A stretch of DNA of 17,500 bases from Chondrilla cf. caribensis (lineage: Eukaryota; Porifera; Demospongiae; Chondrillida; Chondrillidae): positions 3,919,369-3,936,868 of the forward strand of contig OZ026561.1 in the NCBI GenBank assembly GCA_964020155.1. Direction: 5' to 3'. The first letter of the stretch is position 1; every line of letters begins with the position of its first letter. Below, one piece after another: positions 1-9,329 of this stretch. Under the pieces are notes generated by a model. It saw only the letters and a program-made list of their open reading frames with translations, had not been told where the DNA came from and ran no database searches. Position numbers and translations under genes: made by a program.

Positions 1-341
1 CTCCTTTTGCACACTTTGTCGGCTGTAAATATAGCTCATGCATAAATAATACTTTCATATATAAATGAATCTGGGAGGATTGATCTAAAATAATCTAAAA
101 GTGTAAGAAAACCAGTGTTATGCATAATATTTCCCAAACATACATCATAAGAATAGTATTAATAATATACAAATCAAGTTCATAAAGCCTTAGAGTTGAC
201 ACAGCACAATAATAAGAATTGCATTATAAAATTATTAATATAATTCTGTCATATTCAATAAAGATAATGCTACGGTGTATTGAATATTGTTGGAAGATTA
301 CCACTGCTGTGAGTACCATATTGACAGCACAGTCTAGAGTG
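1..341. other. 3' flank of the leftmost gene, no gene seen
   Basis: AT-rich sequence downstream, in transcription sense, of the minus-strand gene that stops at 342. A 93-codon plus-strand frame crosses 219-500 but overlaps the antisense of the real C-terminal exon and has no recognisable content. I did not find a canonical AATAAA on the minus strand here, so the 3' end of the transcript is not placed. Confidence 0.5.
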
Positions 342-1291
342 CTAGACATTCAGTTCTTGAAGCTCAATACCATGGTCACCCTCCTCTGGAAGTGTCTCAA
401 GTCCTTCAGGGAAGACCTCATCTTCTGGAATGCTCATAATCCTCCTTGGCTCTGTGGTCAATTCTGTGACGGTTGGTATGAGAAAGGAGTCGTCCTTTAG
501 TGGTGGCTTCACCAACCGGAACACCATGCAATGACTGGGTGTGGCTCCAGTGGATGGCACACACACTGGATGGTACTCCACTCTGTTCCCGGACTCAATT
601 CTCCTGATGGATAGAAACCCGTCTTTTGCAAATCGCCGCTTGTGACAGTTGATGAAGTAGCCATCTCGTCCACAAATCCAAGGATCTATTGCTTCCGGAG
701 GAGCCTCCCTCGTGCGAAGACGACTTTGAAGAACAAACAGCGTGTTATCTTTCTCCGGGTGCAGGTTGAAGTAGAGTGGACCGCGATTGTTTCCAGAGAA
801 ACTCAAGGGCGTGGAAAGGTAGTATGGTAGGTTTTGTTTGTCGGGGGAGTTGGACTCAGAGCCAAACGAAATCAGTGTGGGAGTTCTTTTGAGAATTTTG
901 TCCGCCTTCTTGGGAGCACCGGCGTACACAATGTGAAAATCCTGCACGTAGTTCCCCTTGTCAGAGTTGATGATGTAGAAATGAGACGCAGCGCTTTTAG
1001 ACCGAGTGGCCTGCAAGGACATGTTGTCCTCCCTGACGTAGAAGTACACCGCTTCTGCGTTGATGGCATCGGAAACTATGAGGAATGGGCCAACTGTGAA
1101 AAGAAGGATGAAGAAGATAACAACACATGTTGTGTTATCATTCTGGAACTACGTACTTGGCAGGGGGGCAGTATAAGGGACTAGGTACATTAAGTGAGAC
1201 ATGAGTGTACATGAAAAACATACATGAAAATCACACTCATACTTGAATCACTGTACACACACAAGCTGGTATGGAAGATCTATGCATGCAC

Positions 1292-1371
<80 letters not shown>

Positions 1372-2602
1372 CACTGCTGTCTCGTTGCCTGTCAATGTAC
1401 TTTGATATCGCCAGACGTAGAACCCTCCTCAACTGAGTATGGTGGATCAAATTATGAATTGACTTCACTTCACATCCAATCACAGCCTCTGCGTAGGTCC
1501 CCCGGGGGACATAATAATCTCCACTGTCGGGATTTTTTATCTTTCCGACCCGTTTGAGTTCAGAGAACTTGTTGGTTTTTTTACTCGACATAGCAGCCTT
1601 GAACACAAAGGACACAATGTTATCCAACCCAAAGGTACCTGCTTGACTCACGGTCCTCAGGTATTCCTCCTCCGACATCACACTGTACTCCAGAGCTCCC
1701 AGCTTGATGGAGCTCACATAGTGAGTGGTGCTGACGTGGTTTATGAACCCCAGACACAGCTCGTACATCCACTCCAGAACAGCTTGGAGTGTCTCTCGAT
1801 CCTTGGGGACAGTATCGAACCACTTGTCGAACACATCAACTGAAGACTCCCCTTTTTTAATATCGGCCCAAGCTAACCCAAGGTCTTCTCTCAGAAGCTG
1901 ATCCACTCTTCTCGATTTTGGATTGGTTTCGTGGGAGAGGCGGTCGATTAACCAATGCGTCAATTTTTCCTCAAAGGTCGAGTCTACAGTTTCAACCTCT
2001 ACGTCTTTCTGTTCCTCCCCGTCCGGGACCTCCGTTTCCCGGGGGGTTATCGGCCCTCCCGCGAATTCCCCGCGCCGTGGTACCGCGTCAAACTCTTCTT
2101 TGAAGGAGATGGTTCTGTTCAAAACCCTTCTTCCTACCACTCTCCTAGAAGAACTGACGGATCTGGTTGATTCTCCGTCGAGACCTATCTTGACTGGAAC
2201 AGACGTGGGGGCAGTTACCGCTTGCTTCATGGACAGTTGAAGGGTCTGGACACTTGATATGTCGCTTTCATAAGCTTCTACGCTCCCTCCTTCCTCAGTA
2301 CCGATCAGGTGGGTAAACCTTAGCGGACGTACCTGGAAGGATGGTTTCTCTATCCATGGTTTGTTCCTCGTCGCATCTATCCCTCTTCCAAGTCCCAAGT
2401 CTGTGAATCGCTGAACGACTTGAGCCTGTCTTTCTGCTAACGTCTTTCCGTCACTATTTGCCAAAAGAGCGTGTTCCAATTTCCCGAAATAAGTACTCAG
2501 TTTAGCAGTAGATTTGACTACTTTCTTCTTTGCTTCAACGCTAATGCTCACGGGTCTGTCTTCAAGGGCGGTTAAAAGACCTTCCCCGAGTTTCTCTGCC
2601 AT
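342..2602 (-). CDS. Unrecognised two-exon protein, ~660 aa, probably cytosolic
   Basis: Exon 1 is 2602-1372 and exon 2 is 1093-342 (stop included), separated by a 278-bp GT-AG intron. The donor reads G|GTGAGT and the acceptor follows a good pyrimidine tract ending CACAG. The phase-1 junction makes a valine codon (residue 411) and joins two long open frames into about 660 residues. The start at 2602 is supported by an in-frame upstream stop and the context AAAATGG. I do not recognise the family. Residues ~1-75 are helical and charged. Residues ~85-172 include an Arg-rich segment ending NRTISF (162-167). Residues ~205-345 look helical. Residues ~362-600 look beta-rich, with repeated aromatic-hydrophobic strands such as YFYV, HFYIIN and LYFNL that could be a beta-trefoil-like fold. 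The tail is acidic. No signal peptide or membrane span is visible. The two-exon join is well supported; the function is unknown. Confidence 0.8.
1094..1371 (-). other. Intron of the unrecognised gene, carrying (GT)n in the transcript
   Basis: A 278-bp intron with GTGAGT donor and CACAG acceptor. Nearly a third of it, 1289-1367 on the plus strand, is a CA/GT dinucleotide run that starts within a few bases of the donor. The polypyrimidine tract before the acceptor (about 1095-1120) translates in frame as a hydrophobic segment, but it is intronic in the spliced model. Confidence 0.8.
1289..1367. repeat. (CA)n microsatellite
   Basis: About 79 bp of CA dinucleotides on the plus strand with one A insertion near 1311. 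In the minus-strand transcript this is (GU)n directly after the 5' splice site. Confidence 0.97.
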
Positions 2603-2644
2603 TTTAGCAAAGGTGGCACTAATTAACCTTCACTCGAGTGCCCG

Positions 2645-2665
2645 TGCCTTATAAATTGGCCGGAT
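2645..2665 (-). promoter_or_regulatory. Possible TATA-like element of the leftmost gene
   Basis: On the minus strand the sequence reads GGCCAATTTATAAGGC, a CCAAT-like and TTTATAAG combination 45-60 bp before the ATG at 2602. A very similar TTTATAAG lies upstream of the VWA/Cache gene near 9247-9254. If used, the 5' UTR would be only ~20 nt. Judged on position and motif only. Confidence 0.3.
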
Positions 2666-3682
2666 CGAGTGGTGTGGCGAGGAAGTGGTTGAGCGCAACT
2701 TCCTCTGGTACAGGTTAGATTTATCGCCCTGTCAAACGCAATGGGCGGATAACAAAATGAAATAAGAAAATTTGTGTACTACATGACATTGTATGATCTT
2801 TTATGCACTCAACTTTTTGTATGAGCATTCGTAGGCGTAGCAAATTTTCAACAGCATATAGTCCTACACTCTCTCACACCAAACCAAAGTCCAATTTTAC
2901 CAAATGGGCCTGGGAATGCGACTGTGTTTAGCATTGGATTACAGTTGGACAGTCATTGTGAAGAATTTCAATGAAACTGCATTTTCTTCCAAACACTCTT
3001 GAAACAAAGAAGTTCTCACTACATAGAAAAGAATCTTTACTGTAGTGAAACATTTTCGCTTCAAAGAGAATCATTAGAGAAGAGATGTACGTTAATGGTA
3101 ACATTTGAACCACTATTCAATCAGAGGTAACTGAGCGAGCTGTGGATACAGTGTTATGTTGTACCTTTGGTACTGCATACAGCTTCTCTGATTGTTGTTT
3201 TGTTAGCATGACATAATCATTCACGCATTCATAATCGGCACTTATTTATTGTACACATTAGGCTCAATATACCAGTACAGCTCACATCAAAGCATTGGTA
3301 ACTGATTCAATTATCGAATGTTATCAAGAACCATTTGATCTAACTACCTCTAATGGCTGATTGCTGTATCTTGTTGCAGACACAAACACAACCACATACT
3401 TTGACCACAATTCTCATGCCTTTAGTCCATTACCATAATTTAAAAAGCATGTGGCCATTGTAATCAATAATAATTAGCTTGAAGAGATACTTACATTACA
3501 ACGGATATGCATCCTGATAGCAAACTGCATCACTTATATATTGACTGACATAACCAATAGGAAACAGTATAAAATACCATACCCGTGTGAGTTAATATGC
3601 ATGAGTGTGTAAGATGCCGAAATACCGAAATATATATTTGTGATTTTATAATGCATGCAGTCAATCAATTGAAAACTCATAT

Positions 3683-3780
3683 ATCCAATGTAAATCTATA
3701 GCTATAATGTACACATCCAATGTACATCCGATGTAAATACAACCTCAATCTACTGTAAATCGTATGTAAATCCAATGTAA
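3683..3780. repeat. Degenerate short tandem repeat, consensus near ATCCAATGTAAAT
   Basis: Several imperfect copies of an 11-13-bp word appear in succession: ATCCAATGTAAAT, ATCCAATGTAC, ATCCGATGTAAAT, ATCGTATGTAAAT and ATCCAATGTAAT. Spacing is irregular. It ends directly against the left end of the MITE at 3785. Confidence 0.55.
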
Positions 3781-3784
3781 TATG

Positions 3785-3994
3785 TACTGTATAGTGGAAA
3801 ATGTTTGCAGAACAAAATTTTCACAGATGTCTCCAAAAATGAGAATTCGCGAATAAAATTTTCGCAGATGCTGGCCACAGTTGAGTGATAAAACAACGAG
3901 AATGACTAATTTGTGGATTTTATTTTTGTGGACGTTAGGCCAACTGTGAAATTCACGGAAATTTTGTCCCGCGAAAATTTTCCGCTGTACGGTA
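3785..3994. mobile_element. MITE of ~206 bp with TA target duplication (Tc1/mariner-like ends)
   Basis: The left end (from 3787) reads CTGTATAGTGGAAAATG and the reverse complement of the right end (from 3992) reads CCGTACAGCGGAAAATT. The inverted repeats continue for about 40 bp through a shared ACAAAATTT block. TA flanks both ends (3785-3786 and 3993-3994), as expected for Tc1/mariner-type insertion. Nearly all mismatches between the ends are CG versus TG/CA, which suggests decay of methylated CpG in an old copy. It has no transposase coding capacity. The CCGTACAGCGG...TTTTCGCG ends resemble abundant repeats that I recall from demosponge genomes; that resemblance is from memory. Confidence 0.8.
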
Positions 3995-5344
3995 TATCCA
4001 TCATTAATCCACTGCAAATTAATTAGCAGTTTACTGTTCACTCACTACAACCATGCTAAAATATGACATTGTGTCATGCATGGTTCTTGTAGCATTATCA
4101 TTTGACCTATAGCTAAAGTCGTGCACAGATCAAATGTACATTTCATAGTGCAAAGGCAATGGAGACAACTTTCTTTCCCACCATATACACCTAAACTTCC
4201 TTATTACAAGCCGGATATTCTAGGATAAATTGCTTCTTACAAGCAAGAATTTGCTTCATCTCAACAACTTCCTATGCAGAACTGTAGCAAATGGTTGAAC
4301 CAATTCTAGATCTTCTGGTACATATAAATGGAGAAATTTGTTGTAATGGAGTCTTCAATAAGTTGACTACACTGTATGCATCACATTTTCAATTGCAACC
4401 ACTGGCTATGGGTTCAATTTATGACTATTGCACCAAATGAATTAGCTCATAATTGTTTCATGCAGTTATATTATCTGTTCATCTTACACTATGAGCTCAA
4501 AGATATAGCTCATCTCATGCAGTTGAAACCTCACTAAAACCACACTGAATCTCACTGAAGCCTCATCTTATCATCATGTATCTACAAGTACTACCGGTGC
4601 AAGTGTGACTGCATTGTAATGGCATTTCAAGTTACTGCTGGAATCCATACTCTGCCAAATCTGAGCCACTACAAGTGTCTGCGTGCCACGGATGTGCCCA
4701 AGTAATGATGCATACCAATGGGTCAGTTACAGTATGTATAAGATCCAAAGTTTCAGGATATTAGATAATGGTAGTATTGCAGCCATATACATACAAGGAT
4801 GTCCTCTTTTCTAGAAATTCATACTTAAAGTATTAACATAAAATCCTGATTAAAATTAACCAGGGCTGCATGATAAAGGCATGCACTGAATAGTCTTGCT
4901 TCCCAGAGCTTATTCACCACTCCAAGGAAAGGAAGAGGTCTGGAAACAGTACTACAATAGTTGGGGCAGCTGTGAAACAAACTGCTGCAATTGACAAATG
5001 GCAGGCATGCCTTTTTAGGAAGGGTAACTGGTATTTTATGTATGTGAATATTAAGTATGTGTCCTGTGTGAAAGAACAAATGGCATCTTCCTCACAAGAC
5101 CCCTTATCAATTATCAACAATTACTATTTCCCGCAATTTACAATCTACGATTTTCCGGGCCTCCTATACCGCTGCTTTATCTACAGTGACATTTGTGATG
5201 CGTAGAAAATGCAATAGGTGAAGTTGTTACTGCATGCATGTATGAATTCCTGACTACCGTCTTCGGCGGTGAGGAATGTACAGCATTTCCATGATTTCCC
5301 GATGGGCATAGTGATTTGGAAACGAAAGTCGAAACATCTTCAAA

Positions 5345-5863
5345 ATGGCGACCAGGTTGTTGGCTGCTTTAGCAAATGGCTCTTTCAAGATATGCCCCAG
5401 AAAACAATATCAGGTATATGATCGAGCGTGTTCTCGCTGAAATTGCATCTTCCATCTTGATTTACTCGTTTTGTCATCTAAGCTTCAACTTAGAACTTAC
5501 TCGGTGCCTTTGAGACCGAAGAATATGAAGTTCGCCAAATTTCATAAGCGTTTGAAGCGTGTCCGTCCTGTCAAGCCAGATAACGTAGTAACACCCAAGC
5601 TACATGTTGGAAAATTCGGAATCTATGCTAAAGAATCGTGGAGGCTCACTCCTGCACAGTTGGAAGCGTCTAGACTCTCTATAGTAAGAAAAATTGGTAG
5701 AGCTAAATGTAAGTTAGGTTTATGTACTGTTTGTGTGTGTGTGGGTATGTGCATGTGTGTGTACGTGTGTGTGTATGTGTATGTGCATGTGTGCACATGT
5801 GTGTATGCATGTGTGTGTGTGTGTGTGTGTACGTGTGTGTGTATGTGTCTGTGCGTGTGTGTG

Positions 5864-5925
<62 letters not shown>

Positions 5926-6485
5926 TGTGCGCACTAATACACTCAATTCTTCACGTCACAAGAAAGTTGACATTGACCCAGTCATGTACCTGTCAGCTAT
6001 GATGTCACTTGTCATATAATATAGATCCTGAGACTAGAGGTGAACAAATGTAGAATCTACTTTTTAGTGACGAATTTAGTGTCATTGTTACAGCAGGTTT
6101 ATTCAAAATGGTGTTCTTAGAGATTTTCTCAGTTCGAAGGTTCCTAATAGAGAGATTTCACCGTGGATATCCAAAATAGAGAGTAAACATGTTCCTATCA
6201 GTTTTGGATCAAGCTAATACACTGTGTGTTTCCTTCCTTACAGCTGGCTCTAAGGTATACCTACGTGTTTTCCCTCACATCCCGGTGACAAAAAAGGGTC
6301 TCGCAGTTCGAATGGGCAAGGGAAAAGGACCTGTGGATCACTTTGTAAGTTTTGTCCGAGCAGGGAAAATGATCTTTGAGTTCAATTGTCCAAGCGCCCT
6401 GAGTGCGAAGAAAGCGTACAGAGCAGTCTCCTACAAACTCCCCATTGACGTGGGATATATTGATGGAACTGCAGTAAAACAGTGA
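5345..6485 (+). CDS. MRPL16: Mitochondrial large-subunit ribosomal protein L16 (uL16m)
   Basis: Three exons, 5345-5413, 5483-5708 and 6244-6485 (stop TGA included), give 178 residues. Introns are GT-AG, phase 0 (69 bp) and phase 1 (535 bp). The product is a structural protein of the mitochondrial 50S-like subunit, near the peptidyl-transferase and A-site region, homologous to bacterial L16. Residues ~1-30 are basic, alanine-rich and without acids, as in a mitochondrial presequence. The L16 core follows, with FAKFHKRLKR, then FGIYAKESWRLTPAQLEASR, then LRVFPHIPVTKKGLAVRMGK (residues ~104-123) running into a GKG, the signature also seen in bacterial L16, then KLPI near the end. The junction residue at the second intron is serine 99, restoring RAKSGSKVYLRVFP. 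Length fits an L16 plus presequence. The larger intron holds a long (GT)n tract. It is divergent from the leftmost gene and convergent with the VWA/Cache gene. Confidence 0.95.
5709..6243 (+). other. Second intron of MRPL16
   Basis: A 535-bp phase-1 intron with donor T|GTAAGT and acceptor CTTACAG. The first 20 bases are followed by ~190 bp of GT-rich repeat; the remainder is AT-rich unique sequence. Dinucleotide open frames across it are not coding. Confidence 0.88.
5731..5921. repeat. (GT)n microsatellite with A/C interruptions
   Basis: GT-rich for about 190 bp. The first two thirds are interrupted (GTATGTGCATG-type words), and 5865-5921 is an almost pure run of ~28 GT units. The gradient from interrupted to pure suggests the right part is the younger, expanding end. 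Confidence 0.95.
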
Positions 6486-7346
6486 TATGTGTGTTGGTGT
6501 GCATTGTTCATCAGCTGTTATGCGTGTGTTGTGTGTACTTCCTTGTTTGGTTTTGTCAACATGTTGAATTTTGTCACAGCATCCAGATTTTTACCACAAT
6601 ACTTGCAATACAGTACACACGTATGTACGTGACAGAATAACATAATATTATTATTATAAAGAACTACAGTGCAGAGTACAGAGTACAGAGTACAGAGTTG
6701 TATGAATATCTAGTTTGGCTTCTCTTAAAATTGATGAACGCCGTGGCGTGTACCTCTGTAACGACGACATTTGAATGCGCTGTGTTACAAGTGTTGTATA
6801 TGCTATACAGCTGTTTGGCAATAGTGATGGTAGACAAGTTTTATTGGACATTGCACATCGATATTGGGTTGACTGATGAACTAGTTGTCTAAATTATTGT
6901 TATTATCAACATCTAATTCAGTAAGTATAATATACGTATAACTGGATTCAGATTTAAATATCATCTCCGCACATGAATCGGAATTCTACACGCAAAACAA
7001 TACATGATAGTATACATGCTTCAATGATTCTACTTCCAATAGATATTAATATTTACAAAACATTTATATACATATTATACATGTACAACATATATAATAT
7101 TATAGCTACATAATTATGTACAAGCAAAAACACACAGTATATATGACTGTAAATACATGTGTGTGTACCTACTTGAAGGCCAATACATGCACATGTGCAT
7201 GCAAACACACGTATACACACATGCTAACACACGCAAACACACTCACCACATATGCGAATAAGTATATACAACAATGTAATAGCACAATATACACAATATA
7301 ATTACAAATAGTCATAAAAATAAATATTATGATGGACCCCAGAACG
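6486..7346. other. Spacer between convergent genes, no gene seen
   Basis: AT-rich sequence with a small tandem repeat of the 7-mer CAGAGTA (about 6672-6698) and an imperfect CA-rich patch (about 7170-7250). It should contain the 3' UTRs of both MRPL16 and the VWA/Cache gene. TATAAA-like words occur near 6655, but no clear AATAAA was found. Short frames such as 6698-6892 and 7116-7301 are not supported. Confidence 0.5.
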
Positions 7347-9074
7347 TCACAGCAGTAAAACAACACACAAAGACATAACGGTGACAAGTAATAACTTGGT
7401 CTGTCTGACTGCATTATCTGCATTTGTCTTGTTCAAGATATCCTCACTGTATACTGAGCGAGACGATGTACAAGTTGTGTTTGCCGCCAATTCGATACGC
7501 ACACCAGGGCAGCAGATTTCAGCCTCATATGAGGTACGTTTTTCAGGGCAAAAGTCCAGAGGACTGACATCGGAGAAGTGAACTTTGGGTCCACTGCTCG
7601 TGTTCACAAGCAATTCACTGCAATTGTCTTTCTCCATGTCTACATCACACAGTTCCACTCCAATCTCCTGTCGAAGACAGTCAAGAGAAAATTCGGTAGT
7701 GTTTGTGAAATTAGGACACACTGCCCTGTTGGCCAGATCTTGGATGATACTTTTCCAGGCTGAATCGTTGTCACCTGCTGCTTGTCTTAGGTTTGCCACA
7801 GAGACATCAATTCCTATGACGGCTATCAGCTTTGATTGACTGTCGTAAACGGGTTGACTCACAGTTGTCACATTCCCAAGTCCAAACGCATCGTCGTAGG
7901 GCTCCACCCACACAGGTTCCACCACTTCTTTCGATTCACGTAACAACGAAAAGAATTCGGCATAATGACGGGTGAATTTGTCAACAAAATTCACATTGTC
8001 TGGAACAAGTGTGAAAAATCCCCCAGTTTCACAAGCAATTCTTTTGGGCAGTATTGTCCTTGTGGATTCACCCAGCACGTATGTGAATATTTTGGCAGGT
8101 GAATCAAAGCGGTTCAGATCCTTGATCAAGGAGATCAATTTATCCTCGCTTCTTTCACCGATGGTTGGGACACCATCTGTAACAAAGAGCATGGCAGTAT
8201 TGCAGATGGCAATATTGCCATGTATAATTGAATTGCTGATCATCTCGAAGGCCTTTCGAAAGGCATCCTCATAGTTTGTGCCACCCATAGTTTCGACGTT
8301 GTCAATGGCTTTGAAGAGATTACTACGTCCCTCCTGGTCAGCTATGATCAGGACATCTTCCATCAAAGGTTTGGCTACATCACCGAACACAACTATTCCG
8401 ACGTAGTCGAAGTTGTCGAGAGCACGGAGAGCTCCCTTAGCAGCCTCTTTCAGTCGGTCCAACCGTCCAAAGTCTTTCGTAGAGTCGCTCACGTCGAGCA
8501 CCATAACCACGTTCTTTCGCCCGCTGATCGCTGCGACGTACCACGGGCGCACCGTCGGGTCGTACGATTGGCATTGTTCCTGCGGAATCCCCGGGAAAAG
8601 ACGGTGCAGGCCGCTAGGCGTTCCGATATACTGCCATCGCAACGTGCTGTTCTCGATTCTCAAAGTTCTGTTAAACTCTTGATCCAGGGGTGCTGTCCAA
8701 CAAGCTTCTATTCGATACTGAAGATCTCTTTCCATTGAGTTCGCAGAGCGCCTAACAGTCCCCTTAGTCATGTCTACCTTTCTGTTAGTACAGTTGTGAC
8801 TGCAATCTCCTCCAAATGTCGAGATCAAGGCTGATCCAAACTGGTTCGCCAAACGGCCCGTGCAAACGCCGTTCGTAAATTTTGCTCTGCAGGACAACTG
8901 AGAACAGGAACAATTCTTGTAATACTCCGGGTTGTTGTAGATCTTTAAAGTATACTGCACCAAACGCCTGAGTACATTCTCGTTTGGGAAAATAATAGAT
9001 TCGTTGACATTAATGGCCCAAGTAAAACTTGTCAAGAAAACAAAAACAATTACTAACTGGCTCATGACAGCCAT
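7347..9074 (-). CDS. Secreted, probably GPI-anchored VWA/Cache protein (alpha2delta/CACHD1-like)
   Basis: A single uninterrupted frame gives 575 residues from the ATG at 9074. The frame stays open upstream to an ATG at 9230, but the downstream start begins an ideal signal peptide (hydrophobic residues ~5-20), so I prefer it. A Cys-rich N-terminal region (CSCSQLSC, GGDCSHNC) leads to YDPTVRPWYVAAISGRKNVV, the junction typical of alpha2delta and CACHD1 proteins. A von Willebrand A domain follows, with an intact metal site: DVSDS (194-198), Thr in GGTNYED (266) and Asp in FVTDG (300). A Cache-like strand pair, QPVYDSQSKLIAVIGIDVSV, lies at ~407-426. Another Cys-rich part precedes a short hydrophobic C-terminus without a basic tail, suggesting GPI attachment. 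About a dozen N-X-S/T sites are present. Family members are usually ~1000 residues or more and many-exoned, so this is a compact version. A role in calcium-channel regulation is possible but unproven. Confidence 0.88.
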   Translation of the reverse strand: MAVMSQLVIVFVFLTSFTWAINVNESIIFPNENVLRRLVQYTLKIYNNPEYYKNCSCSQLSCRAKFTNGVCTGRLANQFGSALISTFGGDCSHNCTNRKVDMTKGTVRRSANSMERDLQYRIEACWTAPLDQEFNRTLRIENSTLRWQYIGTPSGLHRLFPGIPQEQCQSYDPTVRPWYVAAISGRKNVVMVLDVSDSTKDFGRLDRLKEAAKGALRALDNFDYVGIVVFGDVAKPLMEDVLIIADQEGRSNLFKAIDNVETMGGTNYEDAFRKAFEMISNSIIHGNIAICNTAMLFVTDGVPTIGERSEDKLISLIKDLNRFDSPAKIFTYVLGESTRTILPKRIACETGGFFTLVPDNVNFVDKFTRHYAEFFSLLRESKEVVEPVWVEPYDDAFGLGNVTTVSQPVYDSQSKLIAVIGIDVSVANLRQAAGDNDSAWKSIIQDLANRAVCPNFTNTTEFSLDCLRQEIGVELCDVDMEKDNCSELLVNTSSGPKVHFSDVSPLDFCPEKRTSYEAEICCPGVRIELAANTTCTSSRSVYSEDILNKTNADNAVRQTKLLLVTVMSLCVVLLL

Positions 9075-9108
9075 CTTGTTCAAGTGACACACCCACAGCA
9101 AATTCACC

Positions 9109-9120
9109 CACGTGCACGTG
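9109..9120. promoter_or_regulatory. Two abutting CACGTG E-box palindromes upstream of the VWA/Cache gene
   Basis: CACGTG occurs at 9109-9114 and again at 9115-9120, back to back, 35-46 bp before the preferred ATG. A third copy lies at 9216-9221. CACGTG is the canonical bHLH/bHLH-ZIP site; use here is inferred from spacing only. Confidence 0.4.
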
Positions 9121-9244
9121 CATAAGCCATCGAGAGCCATAACACAGGGTGTGTTGGGGGATAGGATAGCATGTAATAGCAACATCATCAGACGTATGCA
9201 AGTATCAATTTCATGCACGTGAATGAGCATCTGGTCGGAATTTG

Positions 9245-9256
9245 CTTATAAAGGAC
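9245..9256 (-). promoter_or_regulatory. Possible TATA-like element of the VWA/Cache gene
   Basis: The minus strand reads CCTTTATAAGCA about 175 bp before the preferred ATG. Transcription starting ~30 bp downstream would give a 5' UTR of ~140 nt and would start at or below the upstream ATG at 9230, which favours the start at 9074. Confidence 0.3.
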
Positions 9257-9329
9257 ATACCCATAGGATCAGACTTGCATGACCTAGAAGTACGTATTAG
9301 CTTTAACGATTGAGAGCCAGCTAGAGAGA

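Larger units (their letters stand above)
2603..5344. other. 2.7-kb spacer between divergent genes, no gene seen
   Basis: AT-rich sequence between the minus-strand gene starting at 2602 and the plus-strand MRPL16 starting at 5345. Apart from a degenerate short tandem repeat (3683-3780) and a MITE (3785-3994), I see nothing with coding character. The open frames here (for example 2928-3113, 3745-4041 and 4825-5079) are short, lack recognisable protein and are not bounded by convincing splice sites. Both promoters must lie in this spacer. Confidence 0.55.

Noticed and set aside
1095..1148. Hydrophobic segment in frame before the C-terminal exon of the leftmost gene, resembling a signal peptide or membrane helix
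   Set aside because: It is the translation of the polypyrimidine tract of the acceptor; the frame has no ATG before an upstream stop, and splicing removes it.
1224..1557. Plus-strand His-Thr repeat frames
   Set aside because: Pure readout of (CA)n with no flanking protein.
3745..4041. 98-codon minus-strand frame
   Set aside because: It lies over the MITE and the adjacent short repeat and has no recognisable content.
4825..5205. Overlapping short frames on both strands, considered as a transposon remnant
   Set aside because: No conserved reverse transcriptase or transposase motif and no terminal repeats seen.
5623..6019. Cys-Val and His-Thr frames over the MRPL16 intron
   Set aside because: Dinucleotide repeat read-through; splicing restores L16 across it.
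9075..9230. 52-residue N-terminal extension of the VWA/Cache protein
   Set aside because: The downstream ATG starts a clean signal peptide, and the TATA-like box would place transcription at or below the upstream ATG.
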